Shown here piece by piece: positions 9,340 through 17,187 of a stretch of 64,000 nt of DNA (the stretch's first letter is position 1; each line of letters starts with the position of its first letter). The notes beneath the pieces were generated by a model. It ran no database searches. It was not told the DNA's origin and saw only the letters and a program-made list of their open reading frames with translations. The stretch covers positions 2,691,501 to 2,755,500 of the forward strand of contig NZ_CP083757.1 of assembly GCF_020149935.1 (NCBI RefSeq), written 5' to 3'. The translations under genes were made by a program, and so were the position numbers. Source of the DNA: Marinilongibacter aquaticus (GTDB lineage Bacteria; Bacteroidota; Bacteroidia; Cytophagales; Spirosomataceae).

Positions 9340-9860
9340 AGTGGTTTTACACATTGGTCTTGCCTTTCATAAGTTTGGGTAGTTTTGCCCAGAAAACCTT
9401 CAATGTCTCTTTGACCATGCCGGAAGTTGCCCTTCTGGACCTCGCGAGCAGCACATCTTCGATCGATCTCGAATTGCTGAGCAGTTTGGAAGCGGGAGAC
9501 AACCTCAGCCTTTCTTCATCAAACCACAGCGTTTGGTTGAACATCAGTTCGGCCGTGGCACCCAGTGCCTCGCGGAGGGTCGATTTGCAACTAAGCGGCA
9601 CTATTCCAAACGGAATTGGTATTTATGCCAACACCTCATCCTATTCGGGATCGGGTTCGTGCTCGGGCTGTACGGCCGTTTCGAGTGCCCTTTTAAGCAC
9701 AGGAAGCACTACGGTGGTCAACAACATTCAAGGAGCATATACGGGGGTGGGCTTGAGCAACGGATTCGAAGTAGAGTATTCAGTGAGTATTTCCAACTTC
9801 TCTGCTATTCGCTCGGGCAGTTATTCATTGACGGCCATTTATACCCTTACCGACAATTAA
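9336..9860 (+). CDS. Small secreted beta-rich subunit B (pilin-like), paralogue of subunit A
   Basis: 174 residues with a signal peptide (MKWFYTLVLPFISLGSFAQ). The mature protein is Ser-rich and aligns by eye with the protein at 5266: MPEVALLDL against IPSVALLDL, LEAGDNLSL against EAGDNLTAP, SVWLNISSAV against DLWLNYTSVI, QGAYTG against GSAYTV, and a closing strand SGSYSLTAIYTL. A CSGC pair near residue 108 could form a disulfide, which subunit A lacks. The start codon overlaps the stop of the barrel gene, and the stop abuts the next ATG. Inferred role: minor or alternative subunit of the same surface structure. Not a recognised named family. Confidence 0.75.
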   Translation: MKWFYTLVLPFISLGSFAQKTFNVSLTMPEVALLDLASSTSSIDLELLSSLEAGDNLSLSSSNHSVWLNISSAVAPSASRRVDLQLSGTIPNGIGIYANTSSYSGSGSCSGCTAVSSALLSTGSTTVVNNIQGAYTGVGLSNGFEVEYSVSISNFSAIRSGSYSLTAIYTLTDN

Positions 9861-10346
9861 ATGGCACCACTACAAAAAATACTCTTCATCCTGCTAATTT
9901 TGGGCTTTCAAGCGGCAAAAGGGCAAAGCATTACGCTTTCGAATACCAGTTGGTCTGCGTCGATTGCATCGGGCAATTTGATCACCAATGCCGGCGAAAA
10001 TTATGCCACCACGCAAATCCTATCGGCCACAAACCAAACGTACCTCGACATTAACGCCCTACTTCTCTGGACCATCACCGTTCAGCGAACGGATGCCCTT
10101 TGGCACAGCAATTTGGGTCTCTCGCTCAGACGAACCGGAAATGGCAGTACTTTGGTCGCCATCACCTCCCCTGCCGTAAACGCTTGGATCAATGTAACCA
10201 CTACACCCAATACACTCATGTCTGGCACATCCGTGCTCACGGGGATTCACAATATTCCGTTACAATACCGTATCGATGGCCTCTCGGTGCTTATTCCTGC
10301 GAAAAGCTATTCGACCACCATTACCTACACAATTAGTGGTTTATAA
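9861..10346 (+). CDS. Small secreted beta-rich subunit C (divergent, possible tip subunit)
   Basis: 161 residues with a signal peptide (MAPLQKILFILLILGFQAAKG). The mature part is rich in Thr, Ser, Ile and Asn, with a tryptophan-containing strand (LLLWTITV) and a closing strand KSYSTTITYTISGL like those of subunits A and B. It lacks the VALLDL and EAGDNL blocks, so it is a more distant member or a different fold. The ATG follows the previous stop with no gap, and a strong terminator follows its own stop. Last place in the operon is where tip or adhesin subunits sit in chaperone-usher operons, but that role here is inference only. Confidence 0.7.
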   Translation: MAPLQKILFILLILGFQAAKGQSITLSNTSWSASIASGNLITNAGENYATTQILSATNQTYLDINALLLWTITVQRTDALWHSNLGLSLRRTGNGSTLVAITSPAVNAWINVTTTPNTLMSGTSVLTGIHNIPLQYRIDGLSVLIPAKSYSTTITYTISGL

Positions 10347-10374
10347 AAAAAGCCCGAGTTCCAAAACTCAGGCT
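10344..10374. terminator. Bidirectional terminator between pilus-like operon and thuA-like gene
   Basis: AGCC plus GAGTT (10351-10360) pair with AACTC plus GGCT (10365-10374) around a CCAA loop, with one C-A mismatch. On the minus strand a run of seven T follows, so it ends the thuA-like gene well. On the plus strand the tail CTTCTTTC is weaker. Confidence 0.75.
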
Positions 10375-10398
10375 CTTCTTTCAAAAACGAAACACGCT

Positions 10399-11163
10399 TT
10401 ATTTTATCCCTTTGCCGGTTGCGGCCCAATAGATTCCGCCATAAAGGTGATCCAAATAGATAGGATCTTTGAAAATTTCGCCGATATGGCCCAATCCGGT
10501 GTAGAAAGCACGCCCTCCATCGTATTCGTGATACCAAGACATTGGGTGAAATTTACCCATTCCTTTGCCTTCGTTGTCGCCCCATTTTGCTTCCGGCTCA
10601 TAGGAGCTTTCGTCTACGGCAATCAAATAATGCAAATCATTTGAAAGAACGGGTTGCTGGTATTGATACCACTCGTCGGTCCACATCATGCGTTTCGGGA
10701 AACGCGTCATACCCGGAAAGTTGTCATCCAATATATCCAAATAGGCCGTTTGTTGTCTTGGGTGAATTTTGAACATCATCCCCACCATTTTGGTATACCA
10801 CTCCCAGTCGTATTCTGTATCGGCGGCAGCATGCACGCCCACCCAACCGTGGCCCGATTGAATGTATCGTTCAAAAGCAGCTTGTTGCTCGTCGTTCAAA
10901 ATGTCGCCAGTGGTGCTCAAAAACACTACTGCGTCGTATCTTTTCAAAGCCTCGTCATTGAACACAGACGCATTTTCCTGCCAATCCAATTGGAATGAAT
11001 GACGGGCAGCCAAAAAGCGTAGACCATCTATTCCTTCATGAATTGAGGTATGATGAAAGCCCGCTGTTTTGGTAAATACCAGAATTCTCAAGCCCGCCGA
11101 TTGAGCCCAAGCCGCTGAAACACAAGCAAAAAAAGCCACAAGGGCAAGAGTATATTTTCTCAT
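10399..11163 (-). CDS. ThuA-like domain protein, secreted
   Basis: 254 residues of the ThuA family, a class I glutamine-amidotransferase-like fold found around sugar utilisation genes. The biochemical activity is not established. ATG at 11161-11163 (MRKYTLAL) is chosen because it opens a clean signal peptide ending at AWAQ; the frame can be extended two codons only to a TTG. Family features are LRILVFTKTAGFHHTSI at the mature N-terminus, YDAVVFLSTTGDILN, GHGWVGVHAAADTEYDW, and a C-terminal MSWYHEYDGGRAFYTGLGH. The gene stands alone on the minus strand and ends at a shared terminator. The Gfo/Idh oxidoreductases and sulfatase a few kb away are its usual company in Bacteroidota. Confidence 0.9.
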   Translation of the reverse strand: MRKYTLALVAFFACVSAAWAQSAGLRILVFTKTAGFHHTSIHEGIDGLRFLAARHSFQLDWQENASVFNDEALKRYDAVVFLSTTGDILNDEQQAAFERYIQSGHGWVGVHAAADTEYDWEWYTKMVGMMFKIHPRQQTAYLDILDDNFPGMTRFPKRMMWTDEWYQYQQPVLSNDLHYLIAVDESSYEPEAKWGDNEGKGMGKFHPMSWYHEYDGGRAFYTGLGHIGEIFKDPIYLDHLYGGIYWAATGKGIK

Positions 11164-11292
11164 AGTCAATAGGTTTATGATTTCTTAACCGCCGAAATTA
11201 CGCATTGGATGAGGGAAAATGAAATGAATCGTACAATTTGAAGACGTATTTCTTTAGACCAAAGACGCTTTGGCCATAAGCTCATGCAAGAC

Positions 11293-12510
11293 TCAATTCT
11301 TCGCAGCCTTCTCCAATTGAATTACTTTTCGGGTTAATGCTTTGGCCAAGTCTTCCAAATCCAAATCGAGCAACGTGTTCGCCACACGAACAACTTGTGT
11401 TCGGGCCTGCTTGGGTAGGCGATCATAGCCCCAATAGGCTCCTAAAATTCCTCCGGCTAAAGCGGCTGTCGTGTCGTTGTCGCGACCATAGTTTACCAAA
11501 AATTCCATCGTTTTCTGGAAATCCAAATCACTGCACAACATGGCGGTAATCGTTTGCAAATAAATCTCGCCCGCATGAAAGGGCATATCTTGTTGATGTT
11601 GATCCAGTAATTCGAAGGCCTTTTGCAAAGGGTTTTCACTCTTTTGGGCTTCGGCATTTATTTGCCTGGCCAAACGAAAAATACGAAAGGATGTACGCCC
11701 CACCAGTCTGCTGTTGAAATAAGCCTGCGGATCGGTATTGCGAAGCACTGCCCAGAACGCATCCGTCTCCAAATTGGGCCGCATGGCTTGTGCAGTTAAG
11801 GCGGCGGTCAAACCTGTAAGGTCACGGGCGTAACCAATATCAAAAATACTAAGGTCGAAAGCTCTTGCATAGGCCTGCTCAGGATTTCCAGGAAAAAAGA
11901 CCCCCAAAGCGGGCGAATACAGCAATCCGGCACAAACCATCTCGCCGCCGTAGAATTTGCTTTGAGCCTTGGCAAATTTATCGACATCGCCCGATAGATA
12001 GGCCCGAGCCACCTTTGCCCATTCTTGAAGCCATGCCACGTGCAATGCATTCTCCTCGAAGGGCTCGGGTTCCAAAGAGTCGATTGTTTTATAGGCTTCT
12101 ATCGCCTGCTCATACTTTTTGAGAATTGCTTTTGCCCAATCTTTGGCTTTTAGGTTTTGCGACTGCTGTTGAGCAAGAAAACTGTAGGTCAGGGCTTTCC
12201 AACGGGTGTCGTCTGTGGTACCCCCTGCGGGCAAATTCATTTTCCACGTTCCCTCTGGTGAAGGCTCGCGAACCATTGAATCGAGTCGATCGACAAAACC
12301 AAAATCAAAAGCAATCGCTTCCCGGCTCCACATTTCCGTTGGAGCACCCATGGCGTCGCCGATGGCCGAACCGACCAAAGAGCCCAATATTTTGTCGTAC
12401 AATTGAGCTTCTGTCAAGCCTGTTTCTCCAACAATTTGATTCCCGAATTCCTTTGTTTGGGCCGAGCTAAAACCTGTGGATATAAGCAACAGAATAAATA
12501 ATTTACGCAT
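11293..12510 (-). CDS. ADP-ribosylglycohydrolase (DraG) family protein, exported
   Basis: 405 residues with a signal peptide (MRKLFILLLISTGFSSAQ). The dinuclear-metal motifs of the ADP-ribosylglycohydrolase family are present: GDAMGAPTE at 51-59, TTDDTR at 98-103, and GRDNDTT at 342-348 followed by an AALAGGILGA helix. Family members remove ADP-ribose from proteins or small molecules, and exported Bacteroidota versions are mostly uncharacterised. Its start lies inside the 3' end of the upstream kinase gene (8-base overlap), so the Nudix, kinase and glycohydrolase genes form one minus-strand operon. A role in handling (ADP-)ribose compounds fits that company but is inference. Confidence 0.88.
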   Translation of the reverse strand: MRKLFILLLISTGFSSAQTKEFGNQIVGETGLTEAQLYDKILGSLVGSAIGDAMGAPTEMWSREAIAFDFGFVDRLDSMVREPSPEGTWKMNLPAGGTTDDTRWKALTYSFLAQQQSQNLKAKDWAKAILKKYEQAIEAYKTIDSLEPEPFEENALHVAWLQEWAKVARAYLSGDVDKFAKAQSKFYGGEMVCAGLLYSPALGVFFPGNPEQAYARAFDLSIFDIGYARDLTGLTAALTAQAMRPNLETDAFWAVLRNTDPQAYFNSRLVGRTSFRIFRLARQINAEAQKSENPLQKAFELLDQHQQDMPFHAGEIYLQTITAMLCSDLDFQKTMEFLVNYGRDNDTTAALAGGILGAYWGYDRLPKQARTQVVRVANTLLDLDLEDLAKALTRKVIQLEKAAKN

Positions 12511-13483
12511 AATTCAATAGTGTGTTTTTGGCTTCATCGAGCAAATGTTCCTTTTCTTCTAAAGACAATTGAAGAGGCAATTGTGCCAAACCGACAATTC
12601 TCCTTAAAACCTCAACCGATACAAACTGATCGAACAAGGCTTTATTCAGACTTCGTTTTTCCGTGTAACGGTTCAACACATACTGTATTTGTTCTTTAGC
12701 CATTTGAGCCATTTTCAAATGGGCACACATTACGGCCAAATCGAATTCGGCATCTCCCAAAAAAGCAAATTCTGGATCGATTACCTTTACCTCATCAGCA
12801 AAAGCAATCCAGCTTCCCGGATAAAAATCTCCATGCAGCAAAACCGAACCCTTATTCAGGTATCTTTTTCCTAAAATTTCCAATTGGGCCTTTAGCTTCT
12901 TGTCTTGTTTATACCGCATGGCCATAGGCTGCAACCCTTTTTGCACCGAATCCAAATCAAAGCCATTGTTTTCAAGAAAAGGGTACACAAAAATGTGCTC
13001 GTGGTTCAGGGCTTTCATGGCGGCATTATCCGGAAAATCGCTAACCTCCGCCGAGTGCAAAGCCAAAGCATAATCCACCAAAACATCCAAGGTTTCGTTT
13101 GTGATTACGGGATTTTGATATAGGCCAAGAAAATCGGTCCCTTCGCCCAAATCTTCCATCAGGAGCACATAATTCGTGGGATCGAAATCCAGAATTCGCG
13201 GGGACAATGCCTTCACATATTCCAAAGTGGCGGTTTTCTCGTAAAAGGCATGCTCTACGGTTATTCTTTCCAAAGGTGCCGGTACCTGTCTGTATTTCTC
13301 TACATAAGGCCGCGATTGCTTGATCACCACAGACCGCGATCGGGTTTTGAGCCGCAGCACCACATTCATATTCCCTTCACCGGCCTTTTCAAAAAGCAAA
13401 ACCTCCTCGTCTTCCTTAAGCCATCCCCTCTCTTTGAAATAATCAAAAGCCGCCAGACAACCTTTTTCATCCAATTCTATCAT
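12503..13483 (-). CDS. APH-type phosphotransferase (MtnK/choline-kinase-like)
   Basis: 326 residues of the aminoglycoside phosphotransferase fold. Visible kinase features are VVIKQ (52-56, ATP-binding lysine), VLLHGDFYPGSW (215-225, with the catalytic HGDF) and VIDPEF (234-239, metal-binding Asp). The HGDFYPGSW and DPEF arrangement resembles 5-methylthioribose kinase, so a small sugar or sugar-like alcohol is a likely substrate. There is no mtnA or other methionine-salvage gene next to it, so I do not assign mtnK. It lies 3 bases beyond the end of the Nudix gene and overlaps the glycohydrolase gene by 8 bases, consistent with co-translation. Confidence 0.82.
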   Translation of the reverse strand: MIELDEKGCLAAFDYFKERGWLKEDEEVLLFEKAGEGNMNVVLRLKTRSRSVVIKQSRPYVEKYRQVPAPLERITVEHAFYEKTATLEYVKALSPRILDFDPTNYVLLMEDLGEGTDFLGLYQNPVITNETLDVLVDYALALHSAEVSDFPDNAAMKALNHEHIFVYPFLENNGFDLDSVQKGLQPMAMRYKQDKKLKAQLEILGKRYLNKGSVLLHGDFYPGSWIAFADEVKVIDPEFAFLGDAEFDLAVMCAHLKMAQMAKEQIQYVLNRYTEKRSLNKALFDQFVSVEVLRRIVGLAQLPLQLSLEEKEHLLDEAKNTLLNYA

Positions 13484-13486
13484 ATA

Positions 13487-13924
13487 CTAAAACCACGGTT
13501 GGTTGATTTCTCCCAAAAAGCGATTGGGCAAAGCCCCGGACTTCCATTGCACGATGGCCTCTTTCACATTGGGATAAAGGTTCAGTGCAGCCAACTCATC
13601 GATTGGCACCCAAAGCACCGTATTGGCCGACGTTTCGGCAGGATTGATAGTGGGTTCGCCAGACACAATTTCTACCGCGTACACTACATGCAAAGTGCAC
13701 TGGCCATCCTTGTACACCTCTCCAGAAAATATTGGCTGCTCGTCCATCACCCTGGCCTTCAAGAGCAGTTCTTCTTCCAATTCGCGAACCAGACAATTTT
13801 TCATTTCTTCGCCAAACTCCAGATTTCCCCCGGGTAAAGTGTATACCCAGGCGTCTGCGTACTTATACTTTAAACAAAGTATGTGTTCCTTTTCCACAAT
13901 TAATGCTGCCGTGCGTGTCTTCAT
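13487..13924 (-). CDS. Nudix hydrolase
   Basis: 145 residues. The Nudix box runs from G33 to L55: GGNLEFGEE, then RELEEEL at 47-53. It matches GX5EX7REUXEE, but the usual Gly after the EE pair is Leu. The family hydrolyses nucleoside diphosphates linked to another group. With an ADP-ribosylglycohydrolase in the same operon, ADP-ribose or a nucleotide-sugar is a reasonable guess but not shown. It is the first gene of the three-gene minus-strand operon ending at 11293. The start ATG at 13922-13924 gives the standard beta-strand N-terminus (RTAALIVEKEHILCL). Confidence 0.88.
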   Translation of the reverse strand: MKTRTAALIVEKEHILCLKYKYADAWVYTLPGGNLEFGEEMKNCLVRELEEELLLKARVMDEQPIFSGEVYKDGQCTLHVVYAVEIVSGEPTINPAETSANTVLWVPIDELAALNLYPNVKEAIVQWKSGALPNRFLGEINQPWF

Positions 13925-14194
13925 AACAAAAAAGCTTAGGTGCCTAAAATAGGAAATGTTAAACAGACCATTTCGATTGGGCGTTATTTAATATTTTTCT
14001 GACCAATTTCCGAATGGGTATTCAATCGATTGCATAACTTTCCCAAGTTTTTATTACATTTAATGCCGAAAACAATATTGGTTGCAAGGATTCTCTTTCA
14101 AAACCCTGAAAGCCAAACCTTTGGACCCTAAGCTATTTGTGGTTTTATGGCCAGAGCTATTTAGTCAACCTCAATAATTTTTTATAATAAGCAA

Positions 14195-15574
14195 ATGAAA
14201 GAATCGAGAAGAAAATTCATGAAAAACAGTTTGGCGGCTTCGGCCGGCGTACTGGCTTTCCCCACTATTGTACCCTCCTCTGTTTTTGGGAAAAATGCAC
14301 CCAGCAATAAAATTCAGATCGGGCAAATAGGCTGTGGGCGTATCGCTCGCGACCACGATCTACCGGGTACAATGCAACACGATGTGGCTCAATTGGTGGC
14401 CGTTTGCGACCTCGACCACCACAGAACCGTCGAAGGGAAAGCCCATGTAGAAAAGTATTATCGTGAAAAGAAAAACAAAACGGTAGACATCAAAATGTAC
14501 GACGACTACCGCGAGCTTCTTCTCAACAAAGACATAGACGCCGTGGTGATCAGCACGCCAGACCACTGGCACTCGCAACCCGCAATCGAAGCCGCCTTGG
14601 CTGGCAAGCATGTTTATCTTCAAAAACCCACTTCGTTGACTGTAGAGGAAGGGCGTTTGCTAAGTGATATCGTGCACCGTCAAGGTGTGACCTTACAAGT
14701 GGGTACACAGCAACGCTCAATGCCGCAGTTCCGATTGGCTGCCGAATTGGTGCGTAATGGCCGCATCGGTAAAATTCATACCGTGAAAGTGGGTCTTCCG
14801 GGTGATCCCGCTGGCCCAGTGGCCGAAACGGGCCCCGTACCTAAAGGCTTCAACTACGACATGTGGTTGGGCTCTACTCCCGAAATGGAATATTCCGAAA
14901 TGCTCGTGCACCCGCAAACGGGCTATGGCCGTCCGGGTTGGCTTAGAGTGGAACAATTCGGAGCTGGAATGATCACCGGTTGGGGACAGCACCACTTCGA
15001 TTCTGCCGCTTGGGGAATGAACACCGAATATACCGGGCCAATTTCTGTGGAGTCTGTGGCCGAATTCCCGAAATACGGCAGCTGGAACGTACACGGCGAT
15101 TTCATGGTAAAGGCAGAATACGAAAACGGCATTACCATGTACACCAGTGGCGGTTTCCCCAACGGGATTCGCTACGAAGGCACAGATGGCTGGGTTTTCG
15201 TAACAAGAGGCCCCTACCGAGCTTCTGCTTCCGATCCCATCCCGGTGATGAAAAATGGCACAAAATCGCTGGATGCCAGTGACCCCGCCATCTTGGATTC
15301 TGTAATCGGAAAAGATGAAATTCATCTGTACAAAAGCGATGAACAGCACGGCAACTGGCTCGATTGCATCCAATCGGGCAAAGAACCGATTTCTCCTGTT
15401 GAAAAAGGACACAGAGCCTGCACCGTGTGTTTGATTAGCCACGTGGCCATGAAACTGCCCCGTAAATTGGAATGGGATCCAAAAGCCGAGCGTTTCCATA
15501 ATGACGACGAAGCGAACGCCTACCTCAGCCGTCCGCAGCGTTATCCATACGGTACCAATTATATCAAATTGTAA
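14195..15574 (+). CDS. Gfo/Idh/MocA-family oxidoreductase with Tat signal
   Basis: 459 residues. The N-terminus ESRRKFMK with a following hydrophobic stretch is a Tat signal, so the protein acts outside the cytoplasm and probably carries a bound cofactor. The Rossmann motif is QIGQIGCGRIARD (41-53). STPDHWHSQPA and HVYLQKPTSLT (139-149) mark the catalytic domain; the usual EKP is QKP here. The C-terminal GFO_IDH_MocA domain contains GWGQHHFDSAAWGM. Family members oxidise or isomerise sugars and cyclitols with NAD(P). It sits 72 bases before a second oxidoreductase of the same superfamily, with a hairpin between them. Exported versions are abundant in Bacteroidota and mostly lack defined substrates. 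Confidence 0.92.
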   Translation: MKESRRKFMKNSLAASAGVLAFPTIVPSSVFGKNAPSNKIQIGQIGCGRIARDHDLPGTMQHDVAQLVAVCDLDHHRTVEGKAHVEKYYREKKNKTVDIKMYDDYRELLLNKDIDAVVISTPDHWHSQPAIEAALAGKHVYLQKPTSLTVEEGRLLSDIVHRQGVTLQVGTQQRSMPQFRLAAELVRNGRIGKIHTVKVGLPGDPAGPVAETGPVPKGFNYDMWLGSTPEMEYSEMLVHPQTGYGRPGWLRVEQFGAGMITGWGQHHFDSAAWGMNTEYTGPISVESVAEFPKYGSWNVHGDFMVKAEYENGITMYTSGGFPNGIRYEGTDGWVFVTRGPYRASASDPIPVMKNGTKSLDASDPAILDSVIGKDEIHLYKSDEQHGNWLDCIQSGKEPISPVEKGHRACTVCLISHVAMKLPRKLEWDPKAERFHNDDEANAYLSRPQRYPYGTNYIKL

Positions 15575-15594
15575 TCTTGTTAAATCATTCTCAC

Positions 15595-15623
15595 AAACCC
15601 CTGTCGACTTCGATGGGGGTTTT
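15595..15623 (+). terminator. Hairpin between the two Gfo/Idh genes
   Basis: AAACCCC (15595-15601) pairs with GGGGGTTT (15615-15622), with an inner TCGA...TCGA pairing. The T tail is short, so it could be a partial terminator that lowers expression of the second gene. Confidence 0.55.
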
Positions 15624-15646
15624 GGCCATCATTCAACCAATACGAA

Positions 15647-17002
15647 ATGAATCTTAAATTGAAACTTCTGGGTGCAGCAGCTTTGACCAGCCTTGCAGCT
15701 TGCCAATCGCCTAAGGAAGAAAACAAAATGGACAAAATCGAGCTCATCACTTTAGATCCAGGGCATTTCCATGCCGCATTGGTACAAAAATCGATGTACC
15801 CCGAAGTCGACAGCCTTGTGCATGTGTATGCTCCAGAAGGCCCAGATGTAGATTTGCACCTCGATCGCATCAAAGCCTTCAACGAAAGGGCCGAAAATCC
15901 AACGCATTGGGAAGAGGTCGTGTATCGTGGCGGCGATTTCTTCGAAAAAATGCTGGAGGAAAAAGCGGGAAACGTGGTGATGTTGGCGGGCAACAACCAA
16001 AAGAAAACAGAGTACATCGAGCAATCGATCGCCAACGGTTTCAATGTTTACGCCGACAAACCCATGGCAATCAATAAGGCCGATTTCGAGTTGCTCAAAA
16101 AAGCCTTCGCCGAGGCGGAAGAAAAGGGTCTTTTGCTCTACGATATCATGACCGAACGTTATGAAATAACCACTACGCTTCAAAAAGCTCTTTCGCAAAC
16201 CAGCCTTTTCGGCGATTTGGAAAAGGGCACAGTGGAAAGCCCTGCGGTGACAAAAGAGTCTGTTCATCACTTTTTCAAATACGTTTCGGGTAAACCCTTG
16301 ATTCGCCCCTCTTGGTTTTTCGACGTGGAGCAAGAAGGCGACGGCATCGTGGATGTAACCACCCATTTGGTTGACCTTGTGATGTGGGAATGCTTTCCAG
16401 AGCAAATAATCGATACCACGAATATCCAAATGCTCAATGCCAAAAGGTGGCCCACCGTACTTAGTCCGGCCGATTTCAATAAAGTGACAGGACAAGATAA
16501 ATACCCCGCGTACCTTTCACAATATCTGAATGGCGACAACCTGGAAGTCTTTTCAAACGGCGAAATGAACTATACCGTCAACGGTGTGCATGCCAAGGTC
16601 TCGGTAATTTGGAACTTTGAAGCTCCAGAAGGTGCCGGAGATACGCACTATTCGATCATGCGGGGCACAAAAGCCAACTTGATCATCAAACAGGGCGAAG
16701 AGCAAAATTACAAACCCACGCTATATGTGGAGCTGCTCGATGGGCAAAGTGAAGAAAGCATAAAAGCCATCTTTGAAGAATTGAACAAAAGCTACGAAGG
16801 CGTAACGTATACACAGAATGGGCAGCTTCTGACCGTTCAAATTCCCGATCATTACAAAGAGGGTCACGAGGCTCATTTTGCACGAGTGACAGAGCATTAT
16901 TTGAAATTTTTGAAGGAAAAGAACATTCCCAAATGGGAGATTCCGAACATGATCGCCAAATATTATACGACGACCGAAGCCTATAAAATGGCATTGAAAT
17001 AA
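15647..17002 (+). CDS. Gfo/Idh/MocA-like oxidoreductase, lipoprotein form
   Basis: 451 residues. The signal ends in the lipobox LAAC with Cys19, so it is likely a lipoprotein facing the periplasm. The Rossmann-like part reads ITLDPGHFHAALVQ instead of the classic GxGxxG. NVYADKPMAI (133-142) keeps the conserved KP motif, and the C-terminal oxidoreductase domain contains DGIVDVTTHLVDLVMW. This form occurs beside exported Gfo/Idh proteins in Bacteroidota and may act on the same substrate. The atypical nucleotide-binding loop makes cofactor binding uncertain. A good terminator follows. Confidence 0.85.
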   Translation: MNLKLKLLGAAALTSLAACQSPKEENKMDKIELITLDPGHFHAALVQKSMYPEVDSLVHVYAPEGPDVDLHLDRIKAFNERAENPTHWEEVVYRGGDFFEKMLEEKAGNVVMLAGNNQKKTEYIEQSIANGFNVYADKPMAINKADFELLKKAFAEAEEKGLLLYDIMTERYEITTTLQKALSQTSLFGDLEKGTVESPAVTKESVHHFFKYVSGKPLIRPSWFFDVEQEGDGIVDVTTHLVDLVMWECFPEQIIDTTNIQMLNAKRWPTVLSPADFNKVTGQDKYPAYLSQYLNGDNLEVFSNGEMNYTVNGVHAKVSVIWNFEAPEGAGDTHYSIMRGTKANLIIKQGEEQNYKPTLYVELLDGQSEESIKAIFEELNKSYEGVTYTQNGQLLTVQIPDHYKEGHEAHFARVTEHYLKFLKEKNIPKWEIPNMIAKYYTTTEAYKMALK

Positions 17003-17032
17003 TTTTTGCATCCTTTTTAAATATATCAAAGT

Positions 17033-17058
17033 GCGGCTCTTCTGGGGCCGCATTTTTG
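17033..17058 (+). terminator. Terminator after the oxidoreductase pair
   Basis: TGCGGC (17033-17038) pairs with GCCGCA (17048-17053) around a nine-base loop, followed by a run of five T. Confidence 0.75.
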
Positions 17059-17187
17059 ATTTATGGCCACGCAGGAAAAATATACGCAAAACAGATTCGT
17101 CTGATACTAATCTCTCCATTCCCTTGCCGAGTCACTGTAAATCAGCAAAAAACCATTAAACTTGTTAAAATTTGACCCAAATTGAAT

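Noticed and set aside
14717-15499. A 260-codon minus-strand frame within the Gfo/Idh gene, and similar long frames opposite 15752-16495
   Set aside because: They are shadows of the oxidoreductase genes and show no motif of their own.
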